Assembly (NCBI RefSeq): GCF_018139485.1
Contig: NZ_JAGSNF010000013.1
Span: forward strand, 46,411 to 110,410
Reading direction: 5' to 3'
Source: Phycicoccus avicenniae
Lineage (GTDB): Bacteria; Actinomycetota; Actinomycetes; Actinomycetales; Dermatophilaceae
Length of the DNA stretch: 64,000 nucleotides
Shown here: in pieces, positions 1-9,510 of the stretch
Numbering within the stretch: position 1 is the stretch's first letter
Layout of the letters: every line of letters begins with the position of its first letter
Translations under genes and position numbers: made by a program
The notes under the pieces: model-generated
What the model was told of the DNA's origin: nothing
What the model saw: only the letters and a program-made list of their open reading frames with translations
The model's database searches: none

Positions 1-822
1 CGTCACGTCGACGACCCCGGACTCGCGGTACTGCTGCGCGACGGCCTTCGGTCCCTTCCCCGCGTCGCCGACGGGGTCCTGGTCGCCGGACATCAGCAGG
101 ATGGGCAGGTCCCGGCGCACCGCGGCCACCCGCCTCGGGTCGTTGATCGGGCCCAGCCCGCCGAGCAGGTCGGCGTAGAAGCCGGAGGTGAAGACCTCGC
201 CGCAGCGGGGGTCGGCGACGTAGGCGTCGACCTCGGCGGCGTCCCGGGAGAGCCAGTCGAACTCCGTGCGGGTGGGCGTGAAGGCGGCGTTGTACTGGCC
301 GAAGGTCAGCTGGTTCATCAGTCCGCTGCGGTGTCGCCGGCCGCGGACCCGCGCCTCGGCCGCGGCCACCCCCGCACCGACCCGGCCGAGGAGACCGGGG
401 TCGCCGCCGGTGCCCGACAGGACGAGCCCGGCGAGCGCCCTCGAGTCCTCGATGACGTAGGCCCGGGCGAGGAAGGAGCCCATCGAGTGCCCGAGGAGGA
501 AGACCGGGAGGTCGGGGTGCTCGGAGCGGGCCTGGTCGGTGACGGTGCGCAGGTCCCCGACGACGGTGTCCCAGCCGTCGCGGTCGGCGAAGTACCCGTG
601 GTCGCCGTCCCCGGCGGTCCGGCCGTGCCCCCGGTGGTCGTGGGCGTAGACGACGTACCCGTCCCCCGTGAGGGCCTCGGCGAGCCGGGCGTAGCGGGCC
701 GAGTGCTCGGCCATCCCGTGCGAGACCTGCACGACCGCGGTGGGGTCGCCGTCGGGCAGCCAGCGGTGGGTGAACAGGGGGGTGCCGTCGGTCGCGGTCA
801 CCGTGGCGGTCGTGCTCTGCAT
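1..822 (-). CDS. Alpha/beta hydrolase, monoacylglycerol-lipase-like (C-terminus outside window)
   Basis: Serine hydrolase of the Hydrolase_4 / monoacylglycerol lipase type, probably cytoplasmic and acting on small esters or lipids. Reading starts at an ATG at 820-822 and stays open to base 1, so the stop and the last part of the cap and catalytic domain are missing. Visible marks are the oxyanion-loop HG in 'SHGMAEHSARY', a 'HDHRGHGRT' block and the nucleophile elbow GHSMG at residues 111-115. The acid-box Asp is probably in 'LPILMSGDQDPVG' near the window edge. It lies 92 bp downstream of guaA on the same strand. The exact substrate cannot be told from sequence. Confidence 0.85.
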   Translation of the reverse strand, partial: MQSTTATVTATDGTPLFTHRWLPDGDPTAVVQVSHGMAEHSARYARLAEALTGDGYVVYAHDHRGHGRTAGDGDHGYFADRDGWDTVVGDLRTVTDQARSEHPDLPVFLLGHSMGSFLARAYVIEDSRALAGLVLSGTGGDPGLLGRVGAGVAAAEARVRGRRHRSGLMNQLTFGQYNAAFTPTRTEFDWLSRDAAEVDAYVADPRCGEVFTSGFYADLLGGLGPINDPRRVAAVRRDLPILLMSGDQDPVGDAGKGPKAVAQQYRESGVVDVT

Positions 823-913
823 GGGGTGCGGTCCTCGCGTGCGCGGTGGGTGGGCCGGTCCAGCCTGCCACGCCCGGCGCCGGGGTCACCCGGGAACGGC
901 GTGGCGCGGAGGC

Positions 914-2563
<1,650 letters not shown>

Positions 2564-2567
<4 letters not shown>

Positions 2568-2962
2568 ACCGAAAGGCTACTGGCGACGGTCTCCAGCTCG
2601 ACCTCGACCTCCCGGGCGACCCTGCGCTCGACCCAGAAGGAGAGGAAGGGCACGCAGCCGGCGAGCATGACGAGGACCATCCGGGTGAGCGACCAGCCGA
2701 CCTTGAAGCCGAGGACGGCGACGGCGACGAGGTAGACCATGTAGATGAAGCCGTGCGGCTGCGGCCACCAGTAGAGGGGGTTGTCCGAGCCCTCCAGGCC
2801 CATCCCGTACGACAGGAAGAGCTCGACGACGAGGACGAGCAGCCCGACGCCGACGACGAAGGCCATGACCTTGAAGAAGGCGAGGCGGGGTCGGACGGCG
2901 TCGACGTCCTCGGGTCGGATGACGGTGCCGGGCCGGCGGTCAGCGGTGCTCACGAGCGCCAT
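2564..2962 (-). CDS. DUF3817 integral membrane protein
   Basis: Small membrane protein (132 aa) of the DUF3817 family, whose function is unknown. I see about three hydrophobic segments near residues 28-50, 62-85 and 92-110, and the family-typical '[15 protein letters not shown]' stretch after an aromatic 'YWWPQPHG' loop. It sits between the SURF1 gene and guaA: its start overlaps the end of the SURF1 gene and its stop overlaps the GTG of guaA, so all three are likely one transcript. An alternative GTG start lies three codons in. A DUF3817 gene beside guaA recurs in actinobacteria as I recall, but no biochemical link is established. Confidence 0.85.
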
Positions 2963-3728
2963 TCTCCCCCGAGGCGACCGGCGGCGGGGCGGCGGTCCCG
3001 TGGTGGGTGGATGGCTCCTCCTCGGCCCGGCGGTGGCCCTCCCGGACCATCCGCCACCACATCCACAGCGCGAAGAGGGCGAAGACCCACCACTGGACGG
3101 CGTACGCGGCGTTGCGCCACGTCACCCCGCTGGGGCCGAGCGGGGTCGGGACCTTCGCGAGCTGCTCCCCCGTCGCCGGGTCCTCGCGGTCGAGGAAGAG
3201 GAAGCCGTTGTAGAGCTGCACCGACCACTCGTTGACGAGCACCGCGGTGTCGACCGACCCGATCTCCCCCGGTCCTGTCTCGACGGGCGCCGCGCCCTCC
3301 GGCGGGGCCAGGCCGCCCTCGATCGTGCGCCGCCCGTCCGGCGGCGGTCCGGCCACCTCGCCCTCGGCGACGAACCCGCGCAGCACCGGGAGGGTGGCGC
3401 CGGTGTCCTCGACGACGAAGGGGGTGAGGACCCAGGAGCCCGCGACGCCGTCGAGCCGTCGCTCGGGGACGAGGAGCTGGCCGTCGGTGTAGGCGCCGGT
3501 CGCGAGGACGGGACGCGAGGAGAGCTCACCCGGGAAGGCGGCGTTGGGTGTCAGGACGTCGGTGAGGGCGACCGGCCGGGCGGCGCGGGCCTCCTCGACG
3601 GCCTCCTGCTGTGCCCGGCCCTCGGCGACCCCCAGCTGCCACCGGCCGAGCCAGGTGAAGGCGAGCACGACGACGAGCGCGACCCCGAGCAGCCCGAGGT
3701 ACCTCGGGGTCAGGGCGGTCCGCAGCAC
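2940..3728 (-). CDS. SURF1 family protein (cytochrome oxidase biogenesis)
   Basis: SURF1 proteins help insert haem a into subunit I of aa3-type cytochrome c oxidase in the membrane. The 262-aa product has the family topology: an N-terminal anchor (about residues 8-28), the 'WLGRWQLGVAEGR' signature directly after it, a large extracytoplasmic loop with 'RPVLATGAYTDGQLLVPER' and 'VLRGFVAEG', and a C-terminal membrane helix rich in Trp ('YAVQWWVFALFALWMWWRM'). It is first of a three-gene operon with DUF3817 and guaA. No oxidase subunit genes are in the window, so the partner enzyme is inferred from the family only. Confidence 0.93.
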   Translation of the reverse strand: MLRTALTPRYLGLLGVALVVVLAFTWLGRWQLGVAEGRAQQEAVEEARAARPVALTDVLTPNAAFPGELSSRPVLATGAYTDGQLLVPERRLDGVAGSWVLTPFVVEDTGATLPVLRGFVAEGEVAGPPPDGRRTIEGGLAPPEGAAPVETGPGEIGSVDTAVLVNEWSVQLYNGFLFLDREDPATGEQLAKVPTPLGPSGVTWRNAAYAVQWWVFALFALWMWWRMVREGHRRAEEEPSTHHGTAAPPPVASGENGAREHR

Positions 3729-3778
3729 CCGTCGAGGCTACGTGACCGGGCTGGGCGTCCGGCCGCCACACTGGGCGG

Positions 3779-4306
3779 GTGAGCGCTCCCCCCGTCGTCG
3801 TCGCGATCCACGTCGCGCCGGGCCGGCGACTGCCGATGCGGCCGGTCGACGAGGTCGTCGCGGAGACCTGGAGCGGGCTCGTCGGCGACCGGTACCACGG
3901 CTCCCGGCACCGGCACGTCACCGTGCAGTCGGCGACCGACCTCGCGGCGGCGGCCGAGCGCCTCGGCGCGGAGGTGCCGGCCTCGGGGACGCGGCGCAAC
4001 GTCACGGTGAGCCACGGGCCGGTCGTGCGGACCCCGGGCGCGCAGGCGCGCCTGGGTCCGGTGCTGCTCGAGGTGGTCCGGGTCGCGGCGCCGTGCCGGG
4101 TGCTGGACGACGAGGTCGGCGACGGGGCGGCGCGGGCACTGCACGACCTCGCCGGCACGGTGCTCCGGGTGCTCGAGGGCGGCACCGTCCGGGTCGGCGA
4201 CCCGTGGGAGGAGCTGCCGTTCGAGCCCGACGAGGCCGCCGAGCGGGCCACCCGCTCCCGGCTCGCGGCGAGCGCGCGACCCGGCGGGCCACGGCGCCTG
4301 CCCTGA
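3779..4306 (+). CDS. MOSC domain protein
   Basis: 175-aa protein made almost entirely of a MOSC domain, the beta-barrel found at the C-terminus of molybdenum cofactor sulfurase and in YiiM-like proteins that reduce N-hydroxylated substrates. Family marks are 'GLVGDRYHGSRHRHVT', the 'RRNVTVSHG' segment, 'LGPVLLEVVRVAAPC' with the conserved Cys, and 'GGTVRVGDPW' near the end. The GTG start is about 50 bp from the divergent SURF1 gene, so the two promoters must share this short gap. It may bind molybdopterin through the conserved Cys; the substrate is unknown. Confidence 0.88.
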   Translation: MSAPPVVVAIHVAPGRRLPMRPVDEVVAETWSGLVGDRYHGSRHRHVTVQSATDLAAAAERLGAEVPASGTRRNVTVSHGPVVRTPGAQARLGPVLLEVVRVAAPCRVLDDEVGDGAARALHDLAGTVLRVLEGGTVRVGDPWEELPFEPDEAAERATRSRLAASARPGGPRRLP

Positions 4307-4360
4307 CCGGCGGAAACCCGTTCGCGCGGCGTCGGTGGTGGGACGTAGCGTTGCTCCGTC

Positions 4361-6073
4361 ATGCGCAGCCGACCCCCGTGGAGCTACGGCGTGCGACCCG
4401 ACGAGGACCCGCCGGCCCACACCGACCGACTGCTCGTCTGGCTCGCCCGCCGCCAGTGGCGTTCCCTCCTCGCGGGGGCCTGCTTCGGCATCCCGTGGAT
4501 GCTCGCCGTCGCGCTCGTTCCCGCCGCCGTCGGCCGGGCCGTCGACGACGGCCTCGTCGCCCGGGACGGGCGCGCGCTCGTCCTCTGGTCGCTCGCGGTC
4601 CTGGGCCTCGGCCTCGTCTCCGCGGCCGCGGGCAACGGCCGGCACTGGTTCGCCGTGAAGAACTGGCTCGTCGCCGCCTTCCGCGCCGGGGTCGTCGCCG
4701 ACCGCGCCGTGCGTCGCGCCGGACCCGCCCTGACCCGCTCCGTCCCGGCGGGCGAGGTCCTCACGAGCTTCACGAGCGACTTCGGCCGGATGGGCCACTC
4801 GTTCGACGTCTTCGCCCGGTTCATGGGCGCCGTCGTCTCCTTCGTCGTCGTCGCCGTCATCCTCCTGCGCGGCTCGCTCCTGCTCGGGCTCGTCATGCTC
4901 GTCGGCGGGCCGCTGCTCGTCGCCTCGCTCGCCTTCGTCATGAAGCCGCTCCAGCGCCGCCAGAGCGCCCAGCGCGAGGAGGCCGGCCGGCTCACGGCGC
5001 TCGGCGCCGACACCGTCGCCGGCCTACGGGTGCTGCGCGGCGTCGGCGGCGAGGACGCCTTCCTCGCCCGCTACCGCGACCAGTCCCAGGCGGTCCGCCG
5101 GGCCGGCGTCCGCGTGGCGCCGACCCAGGCCACGCTCGACTCCGCCCAGGTTCTGCTGCCCGGCCTCTTCGTCCTCGTCGTCACCGGCGTCGGCGCCCAG
5201 CTCGCGGTGAGCGGTCAGATCACGCCCGGCGAGCTCGTCGCGTACTACGGGTACACCGCGTTCCTCACGATCCCGCTGCAGACCGCCGTCGAGATGGCCG
5301 ACAAGCTCATCACGACGCGCGTCGCCTCCCGCCGGATCGCCCGGATCCTCGCCGTCCGGCCCGACCACGACCGCACCCACGGCACCGCGAGCGCCCCCAC
5401 GGGTGAGGCCCCGCTGCACGACCCGGCCTCCGACGTGTGCGTCGAGCCGGCGCTGATGACCGCGCTCGTCAGCGCGCGCCCCGAGGACACCGCGCTCGTC
5501 GCGGCCCGGCTCGGGAGGATGGTGCCCGGACGGCACGGCGTGACGTGGGGCGGTGTCGCGATCGACGACGTGCCGCTCGACGAGGTCCGCGCCCGGGTCC
5601 TGGTCTCCGAGGCCGACCCACGACTGTTCAGCGGCCCGCTGCGCGAGGAGCTCGCCGGGGCCGACGACGGGGCGCGCCGCCGGGCCGTCGCGGTCACCGA
5701 CGCCCAGGACGCCCTCGCGGCGGTCGAGGGCGGACTCGACGGAGAGGTCGAGGAGCGCGGCCGGTCGCTGTCCGGCGGCCAGCGGCAGCGGCTCGCCCTG
5801 GCCCGCGCCCTCCTGCGCGACCCCGAGGTCCTCGTCCTCGTCGAGCCGACGAGCGCCGTCGACGCCCACACCGAGGCCCGCATCGCCGAGCGCCTCGCGC
5901 AGCACCGCCGCGGTCGCACGACCGTCGTCGTCACCGCGAGCCCCCTCGTCCTCGACCGGGCCGACGTCGTCCACCTCGTCGACGGCGGCCGGGTCGTCGC
6001 CACCGGCACCCACCGCGAGCTCTCCCGCACCTGTCCCCGCTACCGCTCCGTCGTCGTCCGAGGGGAGGACTGA
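4361..6073 (+). CDS. ABC exporter half-transporter A, degenerate ATP-binding subunit
   Basis: 570-aa half-transporter: a six-helix exporter membrane domain (about residues 35-310) followed by a nucleotide-binding domain. The NBD is odd. Where the Walker A loop should be (residues 370-378) the sequence reads 'VSARPEDTA', with no GxxGxGKS/T. The signature LSGGQ is intact at 470-474. The Walker B-like stretch is 'VLVLVEPTS', with Val494 in place of the conserved Asp and Glu495 kept. On family grounds this chain can lend LSGGQ to its partner but cannot hold ATP canonically. Its TGA overlaps the ATG of the next gene (TGATG), so a heterodimer is the obvious reading. Substrate unknown; multidrug, peptide or lipid export are all possible. 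Confidence 0.92.
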   Translation: MRSRPPWSYGVRPDEDPPAHTDRLLVWLARRQWRSLLAGACFGIPWMLAVALVPAAVGRAVDDGLVARDGRALVLWSLAVLGLGLVSAAAGNGRHWFAVKNWLVAAFRAGVVADRAVRRAGPALTRSVPAGEVLTSFTSDFGRMGHSFDVFARFMGAVVSFVVVAVILLRGSLLLGLVMLVGGPLLVASLAFVMKPLQRRQSAQREEAGRLTALGADTVAGLRVLRGVGGEDAFLARYRDQSQAVRRAGVRVAPTQATLDSAQVLLPGLFVLVVTGVGAQLAVSGQITPGELVAYYGYTAFLTIPLQTAVEMADKLITTRVASRRIARILAVRPDHDRTHGTASAPTGEAPLHDPASDVCVEPALMTALVSARPEDTALVAARLGRMVPGRHGVTWGGVAIDDVPLDEVRARVLVSEADPRLFSGPLREELAGADDGARRRAVAVTDAQDALAAVEGGLDGEVEERGRSLSGGQRQRLALARALLRDPEVLVLVEPTSAVDAHTEARIAERLAQHRRGRTTVVVTASPLVLDRADVVHLVDGGRVVATGTHRELSRTCPRYRSVVVRGED

Positions 6074-7848
6074 TGGCCCCGCTCCTGGAGTCCACCGACC
6101 ACGCCCGGCGCACCCTGCCCATCGCCCGCGGCAGCGTCGTGCGCCAGCACGTCGGCGTCCTGCTGCGCGACCACCGTCGCTCGCTCGTGCGCGTCCTCGT
6201 CTGGCACCTGCTCGCCGCGGTCGCCGGGCTCGCCGGGCCGTGGGTCGTCGGCCAGGTCGTCGGGACCGTGACGACCGGCAACGCCGTCATCAGCCGGATC
6301 GACGTCCTCGTCGGGCTGCTCGCCGTCGCCCTCGTCGCGGAGACCGGCTTCACCTGGGTCGCCCGCCGCAGCTCGTTCGTGCTCTCCGAGGAGGTCTTCG
6401 CACGGCTGCGCGAGGACTTCGTCGGGACCGCCGTCCGGCTGCCGTTGTCGACGGTCGAGCGGGCCGGGACCGGCGACCTGCTCGCCCGCACGACGAACGA
6501 CATCGACGCCATCAGCTACGTCATCCGGTTCGGCATCCCGACCGTCGTCGTGTCGGTCACGACCGTGTCGGTCACCGCCGTCGCGACCGTGCTCACCTCC
6601 CCCCTCGCGGCGCTGCCGCTGCTCCTCACGCCGCTCGTCTGGTTCCTGCCGACCCGGCGCTACCTGCGCCTGGCCGGACCGGGCTACCTGTGGGAGCACG
6701 CGACGTACGCCCGGCTCAACGGGGTCGCGGCGGAGACGGTCGAGGGCGCGCGGACCGTCGACGCGCTCGGGCTCGAGGAGGAGCGCGGTCGCCGCTTCGT
6801 CGCCGCCGTCGACGGCAGCCACGCCGCCGAGCGGTACACCGTCGGCCTCCGGCTGCGCTGGTTCCCCTGGCTCGAGGTCGGCTTCTTCGCGCCGATCGCC
6901 GGGGCGCTGCTGTGGGGCGGGTGGCTCGCGTGGGAGGGGATGATCCCGGTCGCGTCGGCCACCGCCGTCGTCCTCTACGTCCAGCGGCTCCTCGACCCGC
7001 TCGGCGAGCTCGTCGGGCTGCTCGACGAGATCCAGTTCGCCGCGACGTCGATGTCCCGCATCCTCGGCGTCGGCGAGGTCCCCGCCGACCGCACCGCGAG
7101 CGGCGCGGTGCCGGCCGACGACCGGCTCGACGTCACCGACGTCCGCTACGCCTACCGCGAGGGCCACGACGTCCTCCACGGGGTCTCCCTCGACCTCGAG
7201 CCGGGCGAGCGGCTCGCGATCGTCGGGCCGTCCGGGGCGGGCAAGTCGACCCTCGGCCGCCTCATGGCGGGGGTCGACGGGCCGCGGACCGGCCGGATCA
7301 CCGTCGGCGGCGTCCCCCTCGTCGACCTCGAGCTCGACGAGCTGCGCGGGCAGGTCGCGCTCGTCACCCAGGAGCACCACGTCTTCGTCGGCACGCTCGG
7401 CGACAACCTGCGCCTGCCCCGTCCGGACGCCGACGACGCGACGCTGCTCGAGGCGCTCGAGGCCGTCGACGCCCGGGGCTGGGCGGAGGCGCTGCCGGAC
7501 GGGCTCGCGACGGTCGTCGGGTCCGGCGGGCACACCCTCACCGAGGCCCAGGCCCAGCAGGTGGCGCTCGCCCGGCTCGTCCTCGCCGACCCGCACACGC
7601 TCGTGCTCGACGAGGCGACGTCGCTGCTCGACCCGCGGGCGGCCCGGCACCTCGAGCGCTCGCTCGCCGCCGTGCTCACCGGCCGGACCGTCATCGCCAT
7701 CGCGCACCGGCTGCACACGGCGCACGACGCCGACCGGGTGGCGGTCGTCGACGGCGGCCGGATCGACGAGCTGGGCGCGCACGACGACCTCATCGCCGCG
7801 GACGGCTCGTACGCCCGCCTCTGGCGCTCCTGGCGCGACGAGGGCTGA
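6073..7848 (+). CDS. ABC exporter half-transporter B, canonical Walker motifs with altered signature
   Basis: 591-aa half-transporter with an N-terminal exporter membrane domain (about residues 35-320) and an NBD. Walker A is canonical (GPSGAGKS, residues 385-392), Walker B is 'LVLDEAT' with Asp513 and Glu514, and the H-loop His is present in 'IAIAHRLHT'. The ABC signature is altered to LTEAQ (489-493) where LSGGQ is expected. This complements the upstream subunit, which keeps LSGGQ but lost Walker A. The composite site made of Walker A from B and LSGGQ from A should hydrolyse ATP, while the other site should be dead. The ATG start overlaps the upstream stop by one base. Confidence 0.93.
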   Translation: MAPLLESTDHARRTLPIARGSVVRQHVGVLLRDHRRSLVRVLVWHLLAAVAGLAGPWVVGQVVGTVTTGNAVISRIDVLVGLLAVALVAETGFTWVARRSSFVLSEEVFARLREDFVGTAVRLPLSTVERAGTGDLLARTTNDIDAISYVIRFGIPTVVVSVTTVSVTAVATVLTSPLAALPLLLTPLVWFLPTRRYLRLAGPGYLWEHATYARLNGVAAETVEGARTVDALGLEEERGRRFVAAVDGSHAAERYTVGLRLRWFPWLEVGFFAPIAGALLWGGWLAWEGMIPVASATAVVLYVQRLLDPLGELVGLLDEIQFAATSMSRILGVGEVPADRTASGAVPADDRLDVTDVRYAYREGHDVLHGVSLDLEPGERLAIVGPSGAGKSTLGRLMAGVDGPRTGRITVGGVPLVDLELDELRGQVALVTQEHHVFVGTLGDNLRLPRPDADDATLLEALEAVDARGWAEALPDGLATVVGSGGHTLTEAQAQQVALARLVLADPHTLVLDEATSLLDPRAARHLERSLAAVLTGRTVIAIAHRLHTAHDADRVAVVDGGRIDELGAHDDLIAADGSYARLWRSWRDEG

Positions 7849-7862
7849 CGGGACCGGTCAGC
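7844..7862. terminator. Short hairpin shared by two convergent genes
   Basis: A 6-bp inverted repeat (GCTGAC / GTCAGC) with a 7-nt loop spans the stop codon of the ABC exporter gene and the stop of the convergent DedA gene, which end only 10 bp apart. Its position suits a bidirectional terminator, but the stem is short and no T-tract follows. Confidence 0.3.
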
Positions 7863-8493
7863 CTGTGTGCTGCTTGGCGGTCCGTCGACGGTGCGCCCGC
7901 GCCTTGCGGACCGCGAGCCACACGAGGCCGGCGACGACGAGCACGACGACGACCCGGCTCGCGGGGTCGACGTACCGCGCGACGGACTCGTAGTCGGCGC
8001 CGAGCCGGACCCCGGCGACGACGAAGGCGGCGTTCCAGATCCCGCTGCCGACAGCGGTGAGCAGGAGGAACCACGGGAAGGACATCCGGTTCAGTCCTGC
8101 CGGGATCGACACGACGGAGCGGACGAACGGCACGAACCGCCCGACGAGGACGACGACCGAGCCGTGCCGGTCGAAGAACCGGAACCCGCGGTCGAGGTCC
8201 TTCTGGGAGAACAGGACGAACCAGCGCTTGCCGGCGAACGCGTACAGCCGCTCGTAGGTGAGCGACGCGCCGAGCACGTAGAACAGGGCCGCTCCGGCGA
8301 GCGAGCCGGCGGTGGCCCAGGCCCACGCCAGCCAGGCGTTCATCTCGCCCTGCGCGGCGGCGAACCCCGCGAACGGCAGGACGACCTCCGAGGGGATCGG
8401 AGGGATCACCGTCTCGAGGAAGATGAGCAGCCCCACCCCGGGCTCGCCGATGGCGCGGATGAGGTCGGTCGCGATCCGGGTGACGTCGGGCAC
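7858..8493 (-). CDS. DedA family membrane protein
   Basis: 211-aa inner-membrane protein of the DedA/SNARE-associated family, members of which act as lipid (undecaprenyl phosphate or phospholipid) flippases or influence membrane potential. Typical marks are the N-terminal 'FLETVIPPIPSEVVLPFAGF' block and the later 'GRFVPFVRSVVSIPAGLNRM' block with conserved Arg and Gly-Pro features, plus several hydrophobic segments. The C-terminus is a basic tail rich in Arg, Lys and His. It is transcribed towards the ABC exporter genes and away from the glutaredoxin-like gene. A general envelope role is as far as sequence goes. Confidence 0.93.
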   Translation of the reverse strand: MPDVTRIATDLIRAIGEPGVGLLIFLETVIPPIPSEVVLPFAGFAAAQGEMNAWLAWAWATAGSLAGAALFYVLGASLTYERLYAFAGKRWFVLFSQKDLDRGFRFFDRHGSVVVLVGRFVPFVRSVVSIPAGLNRMSFPWFLLLTAVGSGIWNAAFVVAGVRLGADYESVARYVDPASRVVVVLVVAGLVWLAVRKARAHRRRTAKQHTG

Positions 8494-8592
8494 GCCCTCA
8501 CGCTACGTCCCGCGCCCTCCCACCTGCGACGGAGCGACGGTCGACCTCGGGGCGGACCCCGCCGCCCGCGGGGTGGGTCTACGGTCGTCACC

Positions 8593-9015
8593 ATGCTGGA
8601 TCGACGTCTCTGGGTGGTGCTCACGGTCTTCGGGCTCGTGCTCGGCGGCTGGCACGCGGTGTCCGGTCGCTGGGGCACCGCGGCCCTCACGCTGCTCCTC
8701 GTGCTGGGGGTCGCTTGGTTCGTCTCGCCGCTGCGCGGCGGGCGCAGGGTGATGACCCACGCGCAGGCGCTGGGGTCCGGGCGGTCGGTGGTCGTCTACT
8801 GGCGGCCCGGGTGCCCGTTCTGCGAGCGCCTGCGGCTCGGCCTCGGGACCCGGGGTCGGCAGGCGGCCTGGGTCGACATCTGGCGCGACCCCGACGCCGC
8901 CGCGTTCGTGCGGAGCGTCAACGACGGGAACGAGACCGTGCCGACGGTCGTCGTCGACGGCGTCCCGCACACCAACCCCGACGCCGCGACGATCCGCCCG
9001 GCCCTCACCGCCTGA
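8593..9015 (+). CDS. Membrane-anchored glutaredoxin/mycoredoxin-like protein
   Basis: 140-aa protein with two hydrophobic segments at the N-terminus (about residues 6-22 and 29-46) and a glutaredoxin fold from residue 60. The redox motif is CPFC (Cys74, Cys77) after 'VVVYWRPG', and the cis-Pro segment is 'NETVPTVVVDG'. In mycothiol-using actinobacteria such proteins are mycoredoxin-like and reduce protein-mycothiol mixed disulfides; mca in this window supports mycothiol use. The ATG was chosen because it is the first start giving a sensible membrane anchor. The anchor suggests it works at the inner face of the membrane, which is inference. Confidence 0.88.
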   Translation: MLDRRLWVVLTVFGLVLGGWHAVSGRWGTAALTLLLVLGVAWFVSPLRGGRRVMTHAQALGSGRSVVVYWRPGCPFCERLRLGLGTRGRQAAWVDIWRDPDAAAFVRSVNDGNETVPTVVVDGVPHTNPDAATIRPALTA

Positions 9016-9143
9016 CGCGGCGGCGCCCACCACCGGACGGACCGCCGCCTCACCCCCCGCGAGCCCCACCCCGTGGACGGGCCTCCTCGCCTCGGACGGA
9101 CTTCTTTCCCCGTCGAGGACGAGCAACCCCGTCCGGCGGCGGC

Positions 9144-9458
9144 TCAGCGGTCGACGAGCCGCAGGACGAGGCGGACCTCGTCGCCCTCCCCGACCCCCTC
9201 GGCCGTGCGGACCGTCTTCTTCATCGGCAGGACGTAGGCAGCGTGCTCGCGCGAGGGGAACAGACTCGTGCGCCACACCGAGCCACCGAGCGTCACCTCG
9301 ACCCGGACCGAGCCGAAGCCGCCGGTGAGGTCACCCACGGCCGCGTCGACCTCGTCGCTGACGCCCGCTGGGATCGTCGCGAAGTGCCATGACGAGTCCT
9401 CCGCCCGCCACACCGGTGCCGTCACCGTCCACGAGTGCCCGTCGGCCATGGGCGCCAT
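9144..9458 (-). CDS. DUF1905 domain protein
   Basis: Small (104 aa, or 100 aa if the second Met is used) protein of the DUF1905 family, a compact beta-barrel of unknown role. Family features include 'APVWRAEDSSWHFATIPAGVSDEV', a central 'GFGSVRVEVTLGGSVWRTSLFP' and 'YVLPMKKTVRTAEGVGEGDEV'. It stands alone: the glutaredoxin-like gene ends 128 bp away on the other strand and the next minus-strand gene ends upstream at 9511. DUF1905 proteins are often paired or fused with YdeI-like domains; none is seen here. Confidence 0.88.
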   Translation of the reverse strand: MAPMADGHSWTVTAPVWRAEDSSWHFATIPAGVSDEVDAAVGDLTGGFGSVRVEVTLGGSVWRTSLFPSREHAAYVLPMKKTVRTAEGVGEGDEVRLVLRLVDR

Positions 9459-9510
9459 CGTCGCACCGGGCGCCGACAGCGGCCCCCACGCCGCTCGCCG
9501 GCCGGGTCCG

